A stretch of 46,431 nucleotides of DNA, from NCBI GenBank assembly GCA_021201755.1, contig JAJQEI010000001.1, positions 1-46,431 on the forward strand, written 5' to 3'. Of this stretch, positions 34,740 to 45,202 are shown one piece after another. The DNA is from Ruminococcus sp. (lineage in GTDB: Bacteria > Bacillota > Clostridia > Oscillospirales > Ruminococcaceae). A program made the translations under genes and the position numbers. The notes beneath the pieces were generated by a model. The model worked only from the letters and a program-made list of their open reading frames with translations, ran no database searches and was not told the DNA's origin. Each line of letters starts with the position of its first letter. Within the stretch, counting starts at the first letter, position 1.

Positions 34740-37700
34740 ATGAAACTGATGAAAAAGCTGCTAAGTGCGGTGACTGCGGCGGCTCTGGGTCTGACGATGA
34801 CCACTGCCTTGTCCACCGGCACTGTGACTTCTACTGCTTCGGCGGCTGATATGACTGCAGTAGAGCTGGTGGAGGATATGGGCTTGGGTTGGAACCTGGG
34901 CAACGCACTGGACAGCACCAACACATGGACGGCGAATCTAGAACCGTCTGACATTGAAACTGCTTGGGGTAACGTAGAAACCACTGAAGCAATGATTCAA
35001 GAAATTAAAAAGGCTGGATTCAACACCGTTCGTATTCCTGTCACCTGGTGGGATATGACGGGAACAACTGGCACCGCAAGTATGAGCGATTTTGATGGCG
35101 AGGTTGCTGAAAAGTTCTTGGCACGTGTCAAAGAAGTTGTTGATTATTGTATCGACAATGATATGTATGCCATTATCAACACCCACCACGATGAGGATTG
35201 GGAAAAGGACACCTCAAAGATTGATATCTTTGAAAAGCTCTGGAAACAAATTGCAACTTATTTTGCTGACTATGACGAACATCTAGTATTTGAAGGCATG
35301 AATGAGGTTAGCTTCTCCAGCAATGCAGAGGCAATGACATATAACCAGGCATTTGTTGATACCGTCCGTGCAACCGGCGACAACAACTCAGATCGTCTGC
35401 TGATTGTTACAGCAGTAAGCAATAACACTTCGAAGGCACTGTCTTCTGATTTTTCTATGCCAGATGATGATTCCGATATGTTAGCAGTTTCTGTACACTA
35501 TTATGAACCGTCTACTTTCTGCGTCGCATCTACTGATTCCATATGGGGTTATTCCAGTACATGGGGTACGACTTCGGAGTATACGACTTTGGCAAATGAT
35601 TTCGAAGACTTAAAAGAAAAGTTCACCGACAACGGCTATGGCGTAATCATTGGTGAATACGGTGTGTGCAATGCCGATAAGTATTACACCACCACGTCCT
35701 ATGACAAAGATCAGGATTCTATCGAAGCATACTACAAAGAAGTCATGAGCAGAGCTTATGAAATAGAAGGTGTTTGTGCCATTGCATGGGATGACTCTGA
35801 CTCTGGTACGATTGCATTATTCAGCAGGAAGACTCGCAGCTGGTATGCAACTGAGATTTATGACATTTTGCAAGAAGTATTAAACGGCGAAACATCTGAC
35901 GTTTACGAAAAAACCGACCGTGTTTCTTTCGATGCAGATGAAATTGATGAAGGTGATGGCTCTTGGCTTATCGATTTGTCTGAATATGCAGATCTCGGTG
36001 TAACTGTTAGCTCCGTTGTCGTTAACTATACGATGACTTCGGAACTTGGCTCGTCCGAATACACAGGCGACATCAATTTGAGCTTTAATATCATCGAAGA
36101 TGGCAACGATGCAACCGATCCGACATGGTGCTATTTGGATTCCGGTGGGTTAGCAGTCGGCGATACAGTGTATACTTTCGATTTCCCGTCTGACAACACC
36201 TATGTCACCGAAACGGACGATAATGGTAACGCAGTTACTACATTGAATGGTGAACTGGATATGGATTATCTGAAACTTGAAAGCTGGTGGACATGGTCTG
36301 GCACGGATGACGATACTGTCACCATCACGATTGAAAGTGTAACCGTTATCTTCGATGGCTATATTTATACTGAGAGTGGCGATGGTACCACCACAACAAC
36401 AACGGAAACAACCGCTACAGATGATACAGACGACACTACTTCTGGCGATCCAGTGGGCAATGCTTATCTGATCGGCAGCTTTGGTACAGCAGAAAACTGG
36501 GCAGCGGATGGTGATAGTATCACAAGTGCTTCTGTCACTGGTGACGGCACCTATACTGTTTCTTGGGATTTAGAAGAAGCAACTTCTACAGGTTCCAGCT
36601 GGTTCTTGGCAGTACAGATTGATCCGGCAGGCGAAGCAGATACCTTTACGACGGATACCTTCGAGGATCTGGAAGTTACTTTGGATTCTGTTACCGTTGA
36701 CGGTGTAGCAATTGAAGATCTGAGCACAGCTTATATCAACACACGGTATTATGAGAGTAATGGCGTGACGAGAATTTATCTCCACGATGACTGGACAAAG
36801 ACTGGTGCTGAAGTATTGGATGATATGGATATCGAAAGCAATATCACTGTGACCTTTACAATTTCCGGCACAGGCATCGAGGCTAGCAGCGATACAACAA
36901 CGACAACGACTGAAACGACAACTACTACAACCGAAACAACAACTACTTCCGATGGCGGCGACACTACTTCTGGCGATCCAGTGGGCAATGCTTATCTGAT
37001 CGGCAGCTTTGGTACAGCAGAAAACTGGGCAGCGGATGGTGATAGTATCACAAGTGCTTCTGTCACTGGTGACGGCACCTATACTGTTTCTTGGGATTTA
37101 GAAGAAGCAACTTCTACAGGTTCCAGCTGGTTCTTGGCAGTACAGATTGATCCGGCAGGCGAAGCAGATACCTTTACGACGGATACCTTCGAGGATCTGG
37201 AAGTTACTTTGGATTCTGTTACCGTTGACGGTGTAGCAATTGAAGATCTGAGCACAGCTTATATCAACACACGGTATTATGAGAGTAATGGCGTGACGAG
37301 AATTTATCTCCACGATGACTGGACAAAGACTGGTGCTGAAGTATTGGATGATATGGATATCGAAAGCAATATCACTGTGACCTTTACAATTTCCGGCACA
37401 GGCATCGAGGCTAGCAGCGATACTACAACGACAACAACAACTACAACCACCACCGAGACCACGGATACGGACGAAACCACTACCACAACAACTACCACAA
37501 ATACGGACGACACAACTACCACAACAACTACTACCACCACAGACACAGATGCAACAACGACTACAGAAGAAACTACCACAACAACATCTACTACCACAAC
37601 AACGGAAACAACAACCATAACGACTACGGTTACAGTGAATCCAGAAGCATCCCTGTGTGGGGACATCAATTTGGATGGCAATGTAACACTGGCAGATGCA

Positions 37701-37859
37701 GTTTTGCTGACAAAGGCTGGCGTAGGCTTTGTTACACTGAATAGCGAAGCAACGGCAAATGGAGACTGCAACGGCGATGGATATACAGATTCTAACGATG
37801 TGTCGGTACTTCTCCGCTTCATGGTACAGTTGGTGAATACACTTCCATACACTTCGTAA
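34740..37859 (+). CDS. Modular GH5 endoglucanase with tandem modules and dockerin
   Basis: A secreted 1039-residue cellulosomal enzyme. After a signal peptide (cleavage near SASAAD) comes a GH5 catalytic domain, about residues 37-385: GLGWNLGNALDS, NTVRIPVTWWD, INTHHD, acid/base Glu189 in FEGMNEV and nucleophile Glu306 in IIGEYGV. It resembles subfamily GH5_4. A probable beta-sandwich carbohydrate-binding module follows (about 395-545). Two identical 155-residue modules come next (about 565-719 and 741-895), separated by Thr-rich linkers. Then come a long Thr-rich linker and a type I dockerin (from about 972) with DINLDGNVTLADAVL and DCNGDGYTDSNDVS. ATG 34740 has AAAAGGAG 10 bases upstream; a GTG at 34719 is less likely. 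It should act on cellulose, xyloglucan or mixed-linkage glucan. Confidence 0.92.
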   Translation: MKLMKKLLSAVTAAALGLTMTTALSTGTVTSTASAADMTAVELVEDMGLGWNLGNALDSTNTWTANLEPSDIETAWGNVETTEAMIQEIKKAGFNTVRIPVTWWDMTGTTGTASMSDFDGEVAEKFLARVKEVVDYCIDNDMYAIINTHHDEDWEKDTSKIDIFEKLWKQIATYFADYDEHLVFEGMNEVSFSSNAEAMTYNQAFVDTVRATGDNNSDRLLIVTAVSNNTSKALSSDFSMPDDDSDMLAVSVHYYEPSTFCVASTDSIWGYSSTWGTTSEYTTLANDFEDLKEKFTDNGYGVIIGEYGVCNADKYYTTTSYDKDQDSIEAYYKEVMSRAYEIEGVCAIAWDDSDSGTIALFSRKTRSWYATEIYDILQEVLNGETSDVYEKTDRVSFDADEIDEGDGSWLIDLSEYADLGVTVSSVVVNYTMTSELGSSEYTGDINLSFNIIEDGNDATDPTWCYLDSGGLAVGDTVYTFDFPSDNTYVTETDDNGNAVTTLNGELDMDYLKLESWWTWSGTDDDTVTITIESVTVIFDGYIYTESGDGTTTTTTETTATDDTDDTTSGDPVGNAYLIGSFGTAENWAADGDSITSASVTGDGTYTVSWDLEEATSTGSSWFLAVQIDPAGEADTFTTDTFEDLEVTLDSVTVDGVAIEDLSTAYINTRYYESNGVTRIYLHDDWTKTGAEVLDDMDIESNITVTFTISGTGIEASSDTTTTTTETTTTTTETTTTSDGGDTTSGDPVGNAYLIGSFGTAENWAADGDSITSASVTGDGTYTVSWDLEEATSTGSSWFLAVQIDPAGEADTFTTDTFEDLEVTLDSVTVDGVAIEDLSTAYINTRYYESNGVTRIYLHDDWTKTGAEVLDDMDIESNITVTFTISGTGIEASSDTTTTTTTTTTTETTDTDETTTTTTTTNTDDTTTTTTTTTTDTDATTTTEETTTTTSTTTTTETTTITTTVTVNPEASLCGDINLDGNVTLADAVLLTKAGVGFVTLNSEATANGDCNGDGYTDSNDVSVLLRFMVQLVNTLPYTS
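36431..36895 (+). repeat. Direct repeat copy 1 in the GH5 gene
   Basis: This 465-base segment recurs without any difference I can find at 36959-37423. It encodes one complete unnamed module beginning GNAYLIGSFGTAENWA. The repeat period is 528 bases (176 codons), so the frame is kept. Confidence 0.95.
36959..37423 (+). repeat. Direct repeat copy 2 in the GH5 gene
   Basis: Second identical copy of the 465-base module-coding segment. The linkers flanking the copies differ, so the match ends at the module edges. Confidence 0.95.
37424..37632 (+). repeat. Thr-codon low-complexity linker
   Basis: About 210 bases made almost wholly of ACN codons with scattered GAN codons (runs of ACAACAACTAC type). 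It encodes the Thr/Asp/Glu linker before the dockerin. Such linkers are typical of Ruminococcus cellulosomal enzymes. Confidence 0.9.
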
Positions 37860-37905
37860 TGTAAAAGGCTTGTGAATATTTTACAAGACTTGTGAATATG
37901 AATAG

Positions 37906-37942
37906 AAATGCCACATTCGGGTTGACTGAATGTGGCATTTTT
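37906..37942 (+). terminator. Terminator after the GH5 gene
   Basis: AAATGCCACATTC and GAATGTGGCATTT form a perfect 13-bp stem around a 9-base loop, ending in a T run. Just upstream CTTGTGAATAT occurs twice (from 37869 and 37890). Confidence 0.92.
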
Positions 37943-38158
37943 GATGCGTTCCAAAAATCGAGAATTTCGGAGAAAAAGTTTGTGAGATGTGACAATCGAA
38001 AGATTCAGCCTAATTTTTCAATCCAAAACATTTGAAAAAATTGAGAAATCAAATATTTTTTCTGTAAAATCGAACGAAATTCAAAAATCATTTCTGGCAT
38101 ATGTGCTATTTTCATAGTTTCTTCATAAAAAAGTGAAGTGAAAATGTAAAAAAAAAGA
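37943..38158 (+). other. AT-rich spacer before the ATP synthase promoter
   Basis: About 215 bases of A/T-rich sequence with no gene, no clear hairpin and no recognised motif. Confidence 0.5.
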
Positions 38159-38187
38159 TTGACTTTTTTGTGAAAAGGGTTTATAAT
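38159..38187 (+). promoter_or_regulatory. Promoter of the ATP synthase operon
   Basis: TTGACT (38159-38164), 17-base spacer and TATAAT (38182-38187), about 100 bases before atpB. Confidence 0.85.
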
Positions 38188-38286
38188 AAAAAACAGTAAT
38201 GGAAAGATTATGGGAAATTGTATCGTTTTTTGGATTTTCCCACTTTTCTTGCAGAATCAAATCCATAAAAAAGGTGGTGGACGAGA

Positions 38287-39015
38287 ATGGCGGAAGAGCT
38301 TATGGAAGAACTTGAAACACGAATCCTGTGGGAAAGCTCCTTCGATGTGCCACTTCTGGGGCCAATCCATATTAACGAATCGGTTGCAGTGACTTGGCTG
38401 ATTATGGCGATTATCATGATTGTAGTGCTGGTTTTGACACACAATATGAAGGTAATCCCTGGAAAGCGTCAGGCACTGGTAGAATTTTGTGTCACGTGGC
38501 TCAATCAGTTTTTTGAGGGCAACATGGGAAAAGCAGGGAAACGCTATGTGCCATATTTGAGTACCGTCTTGATTTATTTAGGACTTGCAAACATGATTGG
38601 TATGTTTGGATTTGGACTCAAGCCGCCTACGAAGGACATTAATGTGACGGCGTCGTTGGCAGTGATGAGTATTGTGCTGATTGAAGTGGCTACGTTTTCT
38701 GCACAGGGCGGTTTAAAGGGTTTTTTGCGTTCCTTTACAAAACCTATGGCAGTGATGACTCCCATCAATATTTTGGAGCTTGGGATTCGTCCACTTTCTC
38801 TATGTATGCGACTGTTCGGAAATGTTTTGGGCGCATTCGTGGTAATGAAGCTTATTGAAAATGTTTGTGGTGTCATACTCCCGATGGTACTTAGTATGTA
38901 TTTCGACGTGTTTGATGGCATTATTCAGGCGTATGTATTCGTGTTCTTGACGTCGCTGTTTGTGGCGGAGGGTCTAGAACGAGAAGAGCCGGTTCCGAAG
39001 CTGAAAAAAGCTTAG
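38287..39015 (+). CDS. atpB: ATP synthase Fo subunit a
   Basis: The membrane stator subunit that forms the ion half-channels against the c-ring. The 242 residues hold several hydrophobic helices. The conserved segment RPLSLCMRLFGNVLGAFVVM contains the essential Arg in MRLFGN. AAAGGTGGTGG precedes ATG 38287. It is the first gene of the atpBEFHAGDC order; no atpI is seen upstream. Length is normal. Confidence 0.95.
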   Translation: MAEELMEELETRILWESSFDVPLLGPIHINESVAVTWLIMAIIMIVVLVLTHNMKVIPGKRQALVEFCVTWLNQFFEGNMGKAGKRYVPYLSTVLIYLGLANMIGMFGFGLKPPTKDINVTASLAVMSIVLIEVATFSAQGGLKGFLRSFTKPMAVMTPINILELGIRPLSLCMRLFGNVLGAFVVMKLIENVCGVILPMVLSMYFDVFDGIIQAYVFVFLTSLFVAEGLEREEPVPKLKKA

Positions 39016-39039
39016 CGATGTAATTTAGGAGGAATTCTT

Positions 39040-39252
39040 ATGGTATTTTTAGGTGCAAGTATTGCAGTTTTGACAGGTCTGGGCGCAGGTTTGGGCATTG
39101 GCTATGCGACAGCAAAGGCAGTGGAGTCGATGGCAAGACAGCCGGAGGCGTCGAAGTCGATTCAGAGTGCATTGCTTTTGGGCTGTGCATTGGCGGAGGC
39201 AACGGCAATTTATGGTTTCGTTATCGCTTTGCTCATGATCATCATGAAGTAA
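39040..39252 (+). CDS. atpE: ATP synthase Fo subunit c
   Basis: The 70-residue proteolipid of the rotor ring, two helices joined by the polar loop ARQPEAS. The ion-binding Glu53 lies in CALAEATAIY. Compared with sodium-type c subunits, the helix-1 Gln is replaced by Ile20 (GLGIGYA) and the residue after Glu is Ala, not Ser or Thr. The usual sodium ligands are therefore missing and proton coupling is the better guess. AGGAGG lies upstream of the ATG. Confidence 0.94.
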   Translation: MVFLGASIAVLTGLGAGLGIGYATAKAVESMARQPEASKSIQSALLLGCALAEATAIYGFVIALLMIIMK

Positions 39253-39313
39253 CTGCTCCGCCAAAATCCTGTAGAAAGGAGAACGGCTTTTTCGGAAAGC
39301 CGCAAAGAAGGAT

Positions 39314-39802
39314 ATGTTAGATTTTGATATTTGGACCGTGATTTTTTCTGTCATCAATATCCTAGTGTTGTTTTTCTTTTTGAAAAAGTTTTTGTTCGGC
39401 AGAGTGAATGCGATGCTGGAAAAACGGGCGAGTATGGTACAGGCGGATTTGGATGAAGCCAAACAACGCATAGAAGAGGCGGAAGCATTGAAGAAGAATT
39501 ATAAAGAGACACTCTCCAATGCTAAAGACGAGGCACGCCAAATTGTAGCGGATGCGCAGCAGATGGTGTACACCCAAAGCAACGAAATCACCACTGCTGC
39601 ACAACAGGAGGCGGCGCAAATGCTGAGCAAAGCGCAAAAGCAAATTGCACTGGAGCGACAGGAATTCCTCTTGGATGTACAGGGTGAAATTGCAGATTTG
39701 GCTTTGGCTGCGGCTTCAAAGCTTCTGGAAGAACAGCTGGACGATGAAAAGAATCGGGCGTTGGTGAATGCGTTTTTGTCTGAAGGGGGCGACCCGTCAT
39801 GA
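39314..39802 (+). CDS. atpF: ATP synthase Fo subunit b
   Basis: The peripheral stalk subunit: one N-terminal membrane helix (VINILVLFFFLKKFLF, about residues 13-28) and a long charged helix rich in Ala, Glu, Lys and Gln, as expected of the dimeric coiled coil. 162 residues, normal length. It overlaps atpH by 4 bases (ATGA), indicating coupled translation. Confidence 0.93.
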   Translation: MLDFDIWTVIFSVINILVLFFFLKKFLFGRVNAMLEKRASMVQADLDEAKQRIEEAEALKKNYKETLSNAKDEARQIVADAQQMVYTQSNEITTAAQQEAAQMLSKAQKQIALERQEFLLDVQGEIADLALAAASKLLEEQLDDEKNRALVNAFLSEGGDPS

Positions 39803-40302
39803 ATGACAGTATAACGGCTTATGCTGCGGTGCTGTTTTCGATGCATCCGGCAGAGGAGGCAGTAACACAGACACAGACACTGTTTCAAGAAAACGAGTTG
39901 CTTTGTGAAGCCTTGTCGAATCTGACAATTCCAGAGCGAGAGAAATTTTCTGTTCTGGAGCGATTATTTCCAAAACAACTTCACTCGTTTTTGAAGCTTG
40001 TTTGCCGCAATGAACGAATAGACCAGATTTTGGATATTTTTGCAGAATATCGAGCATTGTTACGTCAGAATAGTGGCGTTGTCTATGCCGTTTTAGAATA
40101 TGTGACACCCTTGACGCAGCCGCAGCTGACGGCAATGGAACAAAGAATTTGCGCCGAAACCGGAAAGGCGAAGGTGGAATGGGAGCTGCGACAGAATCTT
40201 GCACTGCTCGGTGGATTTGTCCTACAAATCGAAGGACATACATATGATAGAAGCAGTCGCAGTGCATTGCAAAATCTGCGAAAAAGTTTGGTACGGAGGT
40301 GA
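39799..40302 (+). CDS. atpH: ATP synthase F1 subunit delta
   Basis: Links the peripheral stalk to F1. 167 residues, helical in the N-terminal half, with the C-terminal family region WELRQNLALLGGFVLQIEGHTYDRSSRSALQNL typical of OSCP/delta. Sequence conservation in this family is low, but position, length and this ending make the call firm. It starts inside the end of atpF and ends 9 bases before atpA. Confidence 0.92.
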   Translation: MNDSITAYAAVLFSMHPAEEAVTQTQTLFQENELLCEALSNLTIPEREKFSVLERLFPKQLHSFLKLVCRNERIDQILDIFAEYRALLRQNSGVVYAVLEYVTPLTQPQLTAMEQRICAETGKAKVEWELRQNLALLGGFVLQIEGHTYDRSSRSALQNLRKSLVRR

Positions 40303-40311
40303 GGGTAAGAC

Positions 40312-41820
40312 ATGAGTACCATGAGTGCAAGTGAAATTATATCCGTTTTAAAAAGTGAAATTGAAGATTTTGATCGAAAATCTGGTGTACAAGAGACTGG
40401 CACCGTCGTTCAGGTCGGTGACGGGATTGCAACTGTTTACGGCATACAACACGCTATGTATGGAGAACTGGTAGAATTTGAAAATGGCGTGAGAGGTATC
40501 GTACAAAACTTAGAAACGAAAACCATTAGTGTGGTATTACTCGGCAGTGATTATGGCATCATCGAAGGTACAAAAGTCGTTCGGACGAAAAAACGTGCCG
40601 GCATCGGCATTAGCCCGAAAATGATTGGACGTGTGGTAGACGCTTTGGGAAGCCCGATTGACAGTGGCGGTTCCATAGAAGCAGAAGATTTTTTCCCGAT
40701 TGAACGGGAGGCACCCGGCATAGCAAATCGAAAATCTGTTTCTGTGCCGCTTCAAACCGGAATCCTTTCCATCGATTCTATGTTTCCGATTGGACGAGGA
40801 CAGCGTGAACTTATCATCGGCGACCGTCAGACGGGGAAAACATCGATTGCTGTAGACACTATTATTAATCAAAAGGGACAGGATGTCATCTGTATTTATG
40901 TGGCAATTGGGCAGAAGTCCTCGACAGTAGCGAAAATTGTGTCCACACTGAAGAAAATGGATGCGATGGATTATACGATTGTCGTATCAGCATCCGCCAG
41001 CGAGCCGGTTCCAGTACAGTATATTTCTCCTTATTCCGGCACGGCAATTGCAGAATATTTTATGATGCAGGGAAAAGACGTATTGATTGTCTACGACGAT
41101 TTGTCGAAGCACGCCGTGGCATATCGTGCTATGTCGCTGCTGCTGCATCGTCCGCCGGGGCGTGAAGCGTATCCAGGAGACGTGTTCTATTTGCATTCCA
41201 GACTTTTGGAGCGTTCTTGCCGATTGGATGATGCACACGGTGGCGGATCGATTACCGCATTGCCTATTATCGAAACGCAGGCGGGTGACGTTTCGGCATA
41301 TATTCCGACAAATGTTATCTCCATCACGGATGGACAGATTTTTTTGGAGAGTGAGCTGTTTAATGCGGGTATGCGACCGGCAGTGAACGTGGGTTTGTCC
41401 GTATCCCGTGTTGGTAGTGCGGCGCAGACTAAGGCGATGAAAAAAGCCTCCGGTCAAATGCGAATTGAACTGGCACAGTTTCGTGAAATGGAAGTATTCA
41501 CCCAGTTCAGCTCGGATCTCGATCCTGCAACGCGGGCAATACTCGATCATGGTCATATTTTGATGGAACTGTTGAAACAGCCGCTGTATCATCCGCTGGC
41601 GATGTGGAAAGAGGTTGTATTGCTTGTAGCAGTATTGAAAAAGCTGATGGACGATGTAGAGCCATCGGAGCTGAATGATTTTCGGGCACAAATGCTGCAC
41701 TATGTCAGTCAAAATGGAGCAGATTTGGTGCAGGGAATTCAAAAGACTGGAATGATGTCAGACGAAACAATGGAGGCACTGATTGCGCTCATCATCAAGT
41801 ACAAAAAGCAGGTGAACTAA
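40312..41820 (+). CDS. atpA: ATP synthase F1 subunit alpha
   Basis: Non-catalytic nucleotide-binding subunit of the F1 hexamer, 502 residues. It shows the beta-barrel VQVGDGIATVYG, the P-loop GDRQTGKTS (near residue 169), RPPGREAYPGDVFYLHSRLLER and the PAVNVGLSVSRVGSAAQ region with the arginine finger. A GGAGGTGAGG ribosome site precedes the ATG. No lesion is seen. One base separates it from atpG. Confidence 0.97.
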   Translation: MSTMSASEIISVLKSEIEDFDRKSGVQETGTVVQVGDGIATVYGIQHAMYGELVEFENGVRGIVQNLETKTISVVLLGSDYGIIEGTKVVRTKKRAGIGISPKMIGRVVDALGSPIDSGGSIEAEDFFPIEREAPGIANRKSVSVPLQTGILSIDSMFPIGRGQRELIIGDRQTGKTSIAVDTIINQKGQDVICIYVAIGQKSSTVAKIVSTLKKMDAMDYTIVVSASASEPVPVQYISPYSGTAIAEYFMMQGKDVLIVYDDLSKHAVAYRAMSLLLHRPPGREAYPGDVFYLHSRLLERSCRLDDAHGGGSITALPIIETQAGDVSAYIPTNVISITDGQIFLESELFNAGMRPAVNVGLSVSRVGSAAQTKAMKKASGQMRIELAQFREMEVFTQFSSDLDPATRAILDHGHILMELLKQPLYHPLAMWKEVVLLVAVLKKLMDDVEPSELNDFRAQMLHYVSQNGADLVQGIQKTGMMSDETMEALIALIIKYKKQVN

Positions 41821-41821
41821 A

Positions 41822-42709
41822 ATGGGCAGTATGCGTGAGATTCTGGATCGAATCAAGAGCATTAACAATATTATAAAAATCACCAATGCCATGTATCTGA
41901 TTTCCTCTTCGAAGCTGAAAAAGGCACGAAAGGATTTGGCGGCAACCCAGCCCTATTTTGAAAAGCTGTTATACGCTATGCGTAGTATTTTGTCTCGTGC
42001 GCCGGAGGATTTGAATATGCGTTATTTTGACCGACGGGAAGAGATTCCAGCGGAAAAGCGAAAGGTTGGCTATATTGTTATCACAGCAGACCATGGAATG
42101 TGCGGGTCATATAATCATAACGTCACCAAGCTGACTGAAGAAAAATTGGCGGGCATCGACCATGCATACTTGTACGTTATGGGACAGATGGGTAGAATGT
42201 ATTTTCAACGGCGTACCCATGAAGGAGTACTTGATGTGAATACGGAGTTTATCTACACAACACAAAACCCGACGTTATATCGTGCAAGAAGTATTGCAGA
42301 GCTGATACTAAAAGAATTTGAAGAGGGCAGACTGGATGAGGTATATATGATTTATACACGAATGGTGTCCTCGATGGTGTGCGAACCGAGAGTATTGCAG
42401 CTGCTGCCTTTGGATGCATCGCATTTTATCCAGAAAGAGGGCGAAATCACGAGACACCACGAGGCGAATTTTTTCCCGAGTCCCAACGAGGTAATGGAGC
42501 ATTTGACGCCAAACTTTATGAAAGGGACGATTTACGGTGCAATGGTCGAATCGTTTTGCAGTGAGCAGCAGACGAGAATGACTGCCATGGATTCTGCGAC
42601 AACCAGCGCAAAAGATATGCTGCAGAATCTTTCTCTGCAATACAATCGAGCAAGACAGGCTGCCATTACGCAAGAAATTACGGAAGTTGCCGGCGGTGCG
42701 CAGGTATAG
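41822..42709 (+). CDS. atpG: ATP synthase F1 subunit gamma
   Basis: The rotating central stalk. 295 residues with the N-terminal IKSINNIIKITNAMYLISSSKLKKA helix and the C-terminal partner ATTSAKDMLQNLSLQYNRARQAAITQEI, which together form the coiled-coil shaft. GITA-type MCGS is present as DHGMCGSYNHNV. Length is normal. It is followed by an unusually long 105-base gap before atpD. Confidence 0.95.
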   Translation: MGSMREILDRIKSINNIIKITNAMYLISSSKLKKARKDLAATQPYFEKLLYAMRSILSRAPEDLNMRYFDRREEIPAEKRKVGYIVITADHGMCGSYNHNVTKLTEEKLAGIDHAYLYVMGQMGRMYFQRRTHEGVLDVNTEFIYTTQNPTLYRARSIAELILKEFEEGRLDEVYMIYTRMVSSMVCEPRVLQLLPLDASHFIQKEGEITRHHEANFFPSPNEVMEHLTPNFMKGTIYGAMVESFCSEQQTRMTAMDSATTSAKDMLQNLSLQYNRARQAAITQEITEVAGGAQV

Positions 42710-44212
<1,503 letters not shown>

Positions 44213-44232
44213 GCGAGTGAGAGGCGAGGAAC

Positions 44233-44652
44233 ATGAGCGAAAAGACATTTCAATTGGAGATTTTGGCGTCAGATCACCCGTTCTACATGGGACCGGCGTC
44301 TCACCTAGTATTCCCCACAATGGACGGTTTATTAGGTGTATTAGCCGGACACGAATCTATGATTACGGTGGTTAGATCTGGAGAGCTAAAGTATATGGTT
44401 GATGGCGTTTGGCGTTATGCGGCAATCAGTGAGGGCTTTGCGGAGGTACGAAAGGATTATGTGTTAATCTTGAGCGACGCCGTGGAGCTGCCGGAAGAAA
44501 TTGATGTGAAGCGAGCTGCAGAGGCGGCGAAGCGTGCAAAAGAGCGACTTCTGCACAAGCAGAGTATTATGCAGTATTATCATAGCCAGGTGGCATTGAA
44601 TCGTGCCATGAATCGACTCAAAATATCGAAACAGCACAATCATGAAATATAG
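44233..44652 (+). CDS. atpC: ATP synthase F1 subunit epsilon
   Basis: Regulatory subunit of the central stalk, 139 residues. An N-terminal beta-sandwich (FQLEILASDHPFYMGPASHL, then GLLGVLAGHESMITVVRSG) is followed by a C-terminal two-helix hairpin rich in Ala, Lys and Arg. GAGGCGAGG precedes the ATG. It is the last gene of the operon, before a bidirectional terminator. Confidence 0.95.
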   Translation: MSEKTFQLEILASDHPFYMGPASHLVFPTMDGLLGVLAGHESMITVVRSGELKYMVDGVWRYAAISEGFAEVRKDYVLILSDAVELPEEIDVKRAAEAAKRAKERLLHKQSIMQYYHSQVALNRAMNRLKISKQHNHEI

Positions 44653-44663
44653 GTCATTGCCAG

Positions 44664-44702
44664 AAAAAAACATCCTAAAGCCATTGCTTTGGGATGTTTT
44701 TC
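44664..44702. terminator. Bidirectional terminator between atpC and ispF
   Basis: AAAACATCCTAAAGC pairs with GCTTTGGGATGTTTT on a CATT loop, with A-rich and T-rich flanks serving both converging operons. Confidence 0.9.
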
Positions 44703-44719
44703 TATTGATTCAGTTCGCA

Positions 44720-45202
44720 TTACGCTTGTTTTTCCAGAAGACAAACACAATGCGCTGCAATGCCAAATCCCTCGCCAGTAAAGCCGAGCTTTTCTTCGGT
44801 CGTTGCCTTGACGCTGATCTGTGTGATTGTGACACCACAGGCATTAGCGATGTTCTTTCGCATTTTCGGTATATACGGTGCCAACTTCGGCTCTTGGCAA
44901 AGAACCGTCGCATCGATATTCCCGAGGGTATAGCCTTGTTCTTGAACAAGTTCTACCACATATCGCAGCAGCATCAGGCTGTCAGCACCTGCATATTTCG
45001 GGTCAGTGTCTGGAAAGTGTTTGCCAATGTCGCCCAGTGCCAACGCTCCCAAAAGTGCATCTGAAACTGCGTGTAGCAGCACGTCAGCGTCAGAATGTCC
45101 TAATAAACCCTTTTCAAAGGGAATCTCCACACCGCCTAAAATCAACTTGCGATTTTCCACCAGCCGATGGACGTCATAACCGTGTCCGATTCGTATTTGC
45201 AT
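44720..45202 (-). CDS. ispF: 2-C-methyl-D-erythritol 2,4-cyclodiphosphate synthase
   Basis: Fifth step of the MEP isoprenoid pathway, forming the cyclic diphosphate. The 160-residue protein starts [14 protein letters not shown] with metal ligands Asp10 and His12, then has [33 protein letters not shown], and the ending [21 protein letters not shown] segment (here [17 protein letters not shown]). Length is normal. Its start overlaps the upstream small membrane gene by 29 bases, and ispD lies one gene further up on the same transcript. Confidence 0.96.
   Translation of the reverse strand: MQIRIGHGYDVHRLVENRKLILGGVEIPFEKGLLGHSDADVLLHAVSDALLGALALGDIGKHFPDTDPKYAGADSLMLLRYVVELVQEQGYTLGNIDATVLCQEPKLAPYIPKMRKNIANACGVTITQISVKATTEEKLGFTGEGFGIAAHCVCLLEKQA

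Noticed and set aside
37424..37632. CRISPR-like or other tandem repeat array
   Set aside because: The repetition is of Thr codons inside an open reading frame, without regular spacers.
37304..37954. Long minus-strand frame rich in Val opposite the GH5 Thr linker
   Set aside because: It is the antisense of ACN codons, has no ribosome site and resembles no protein.
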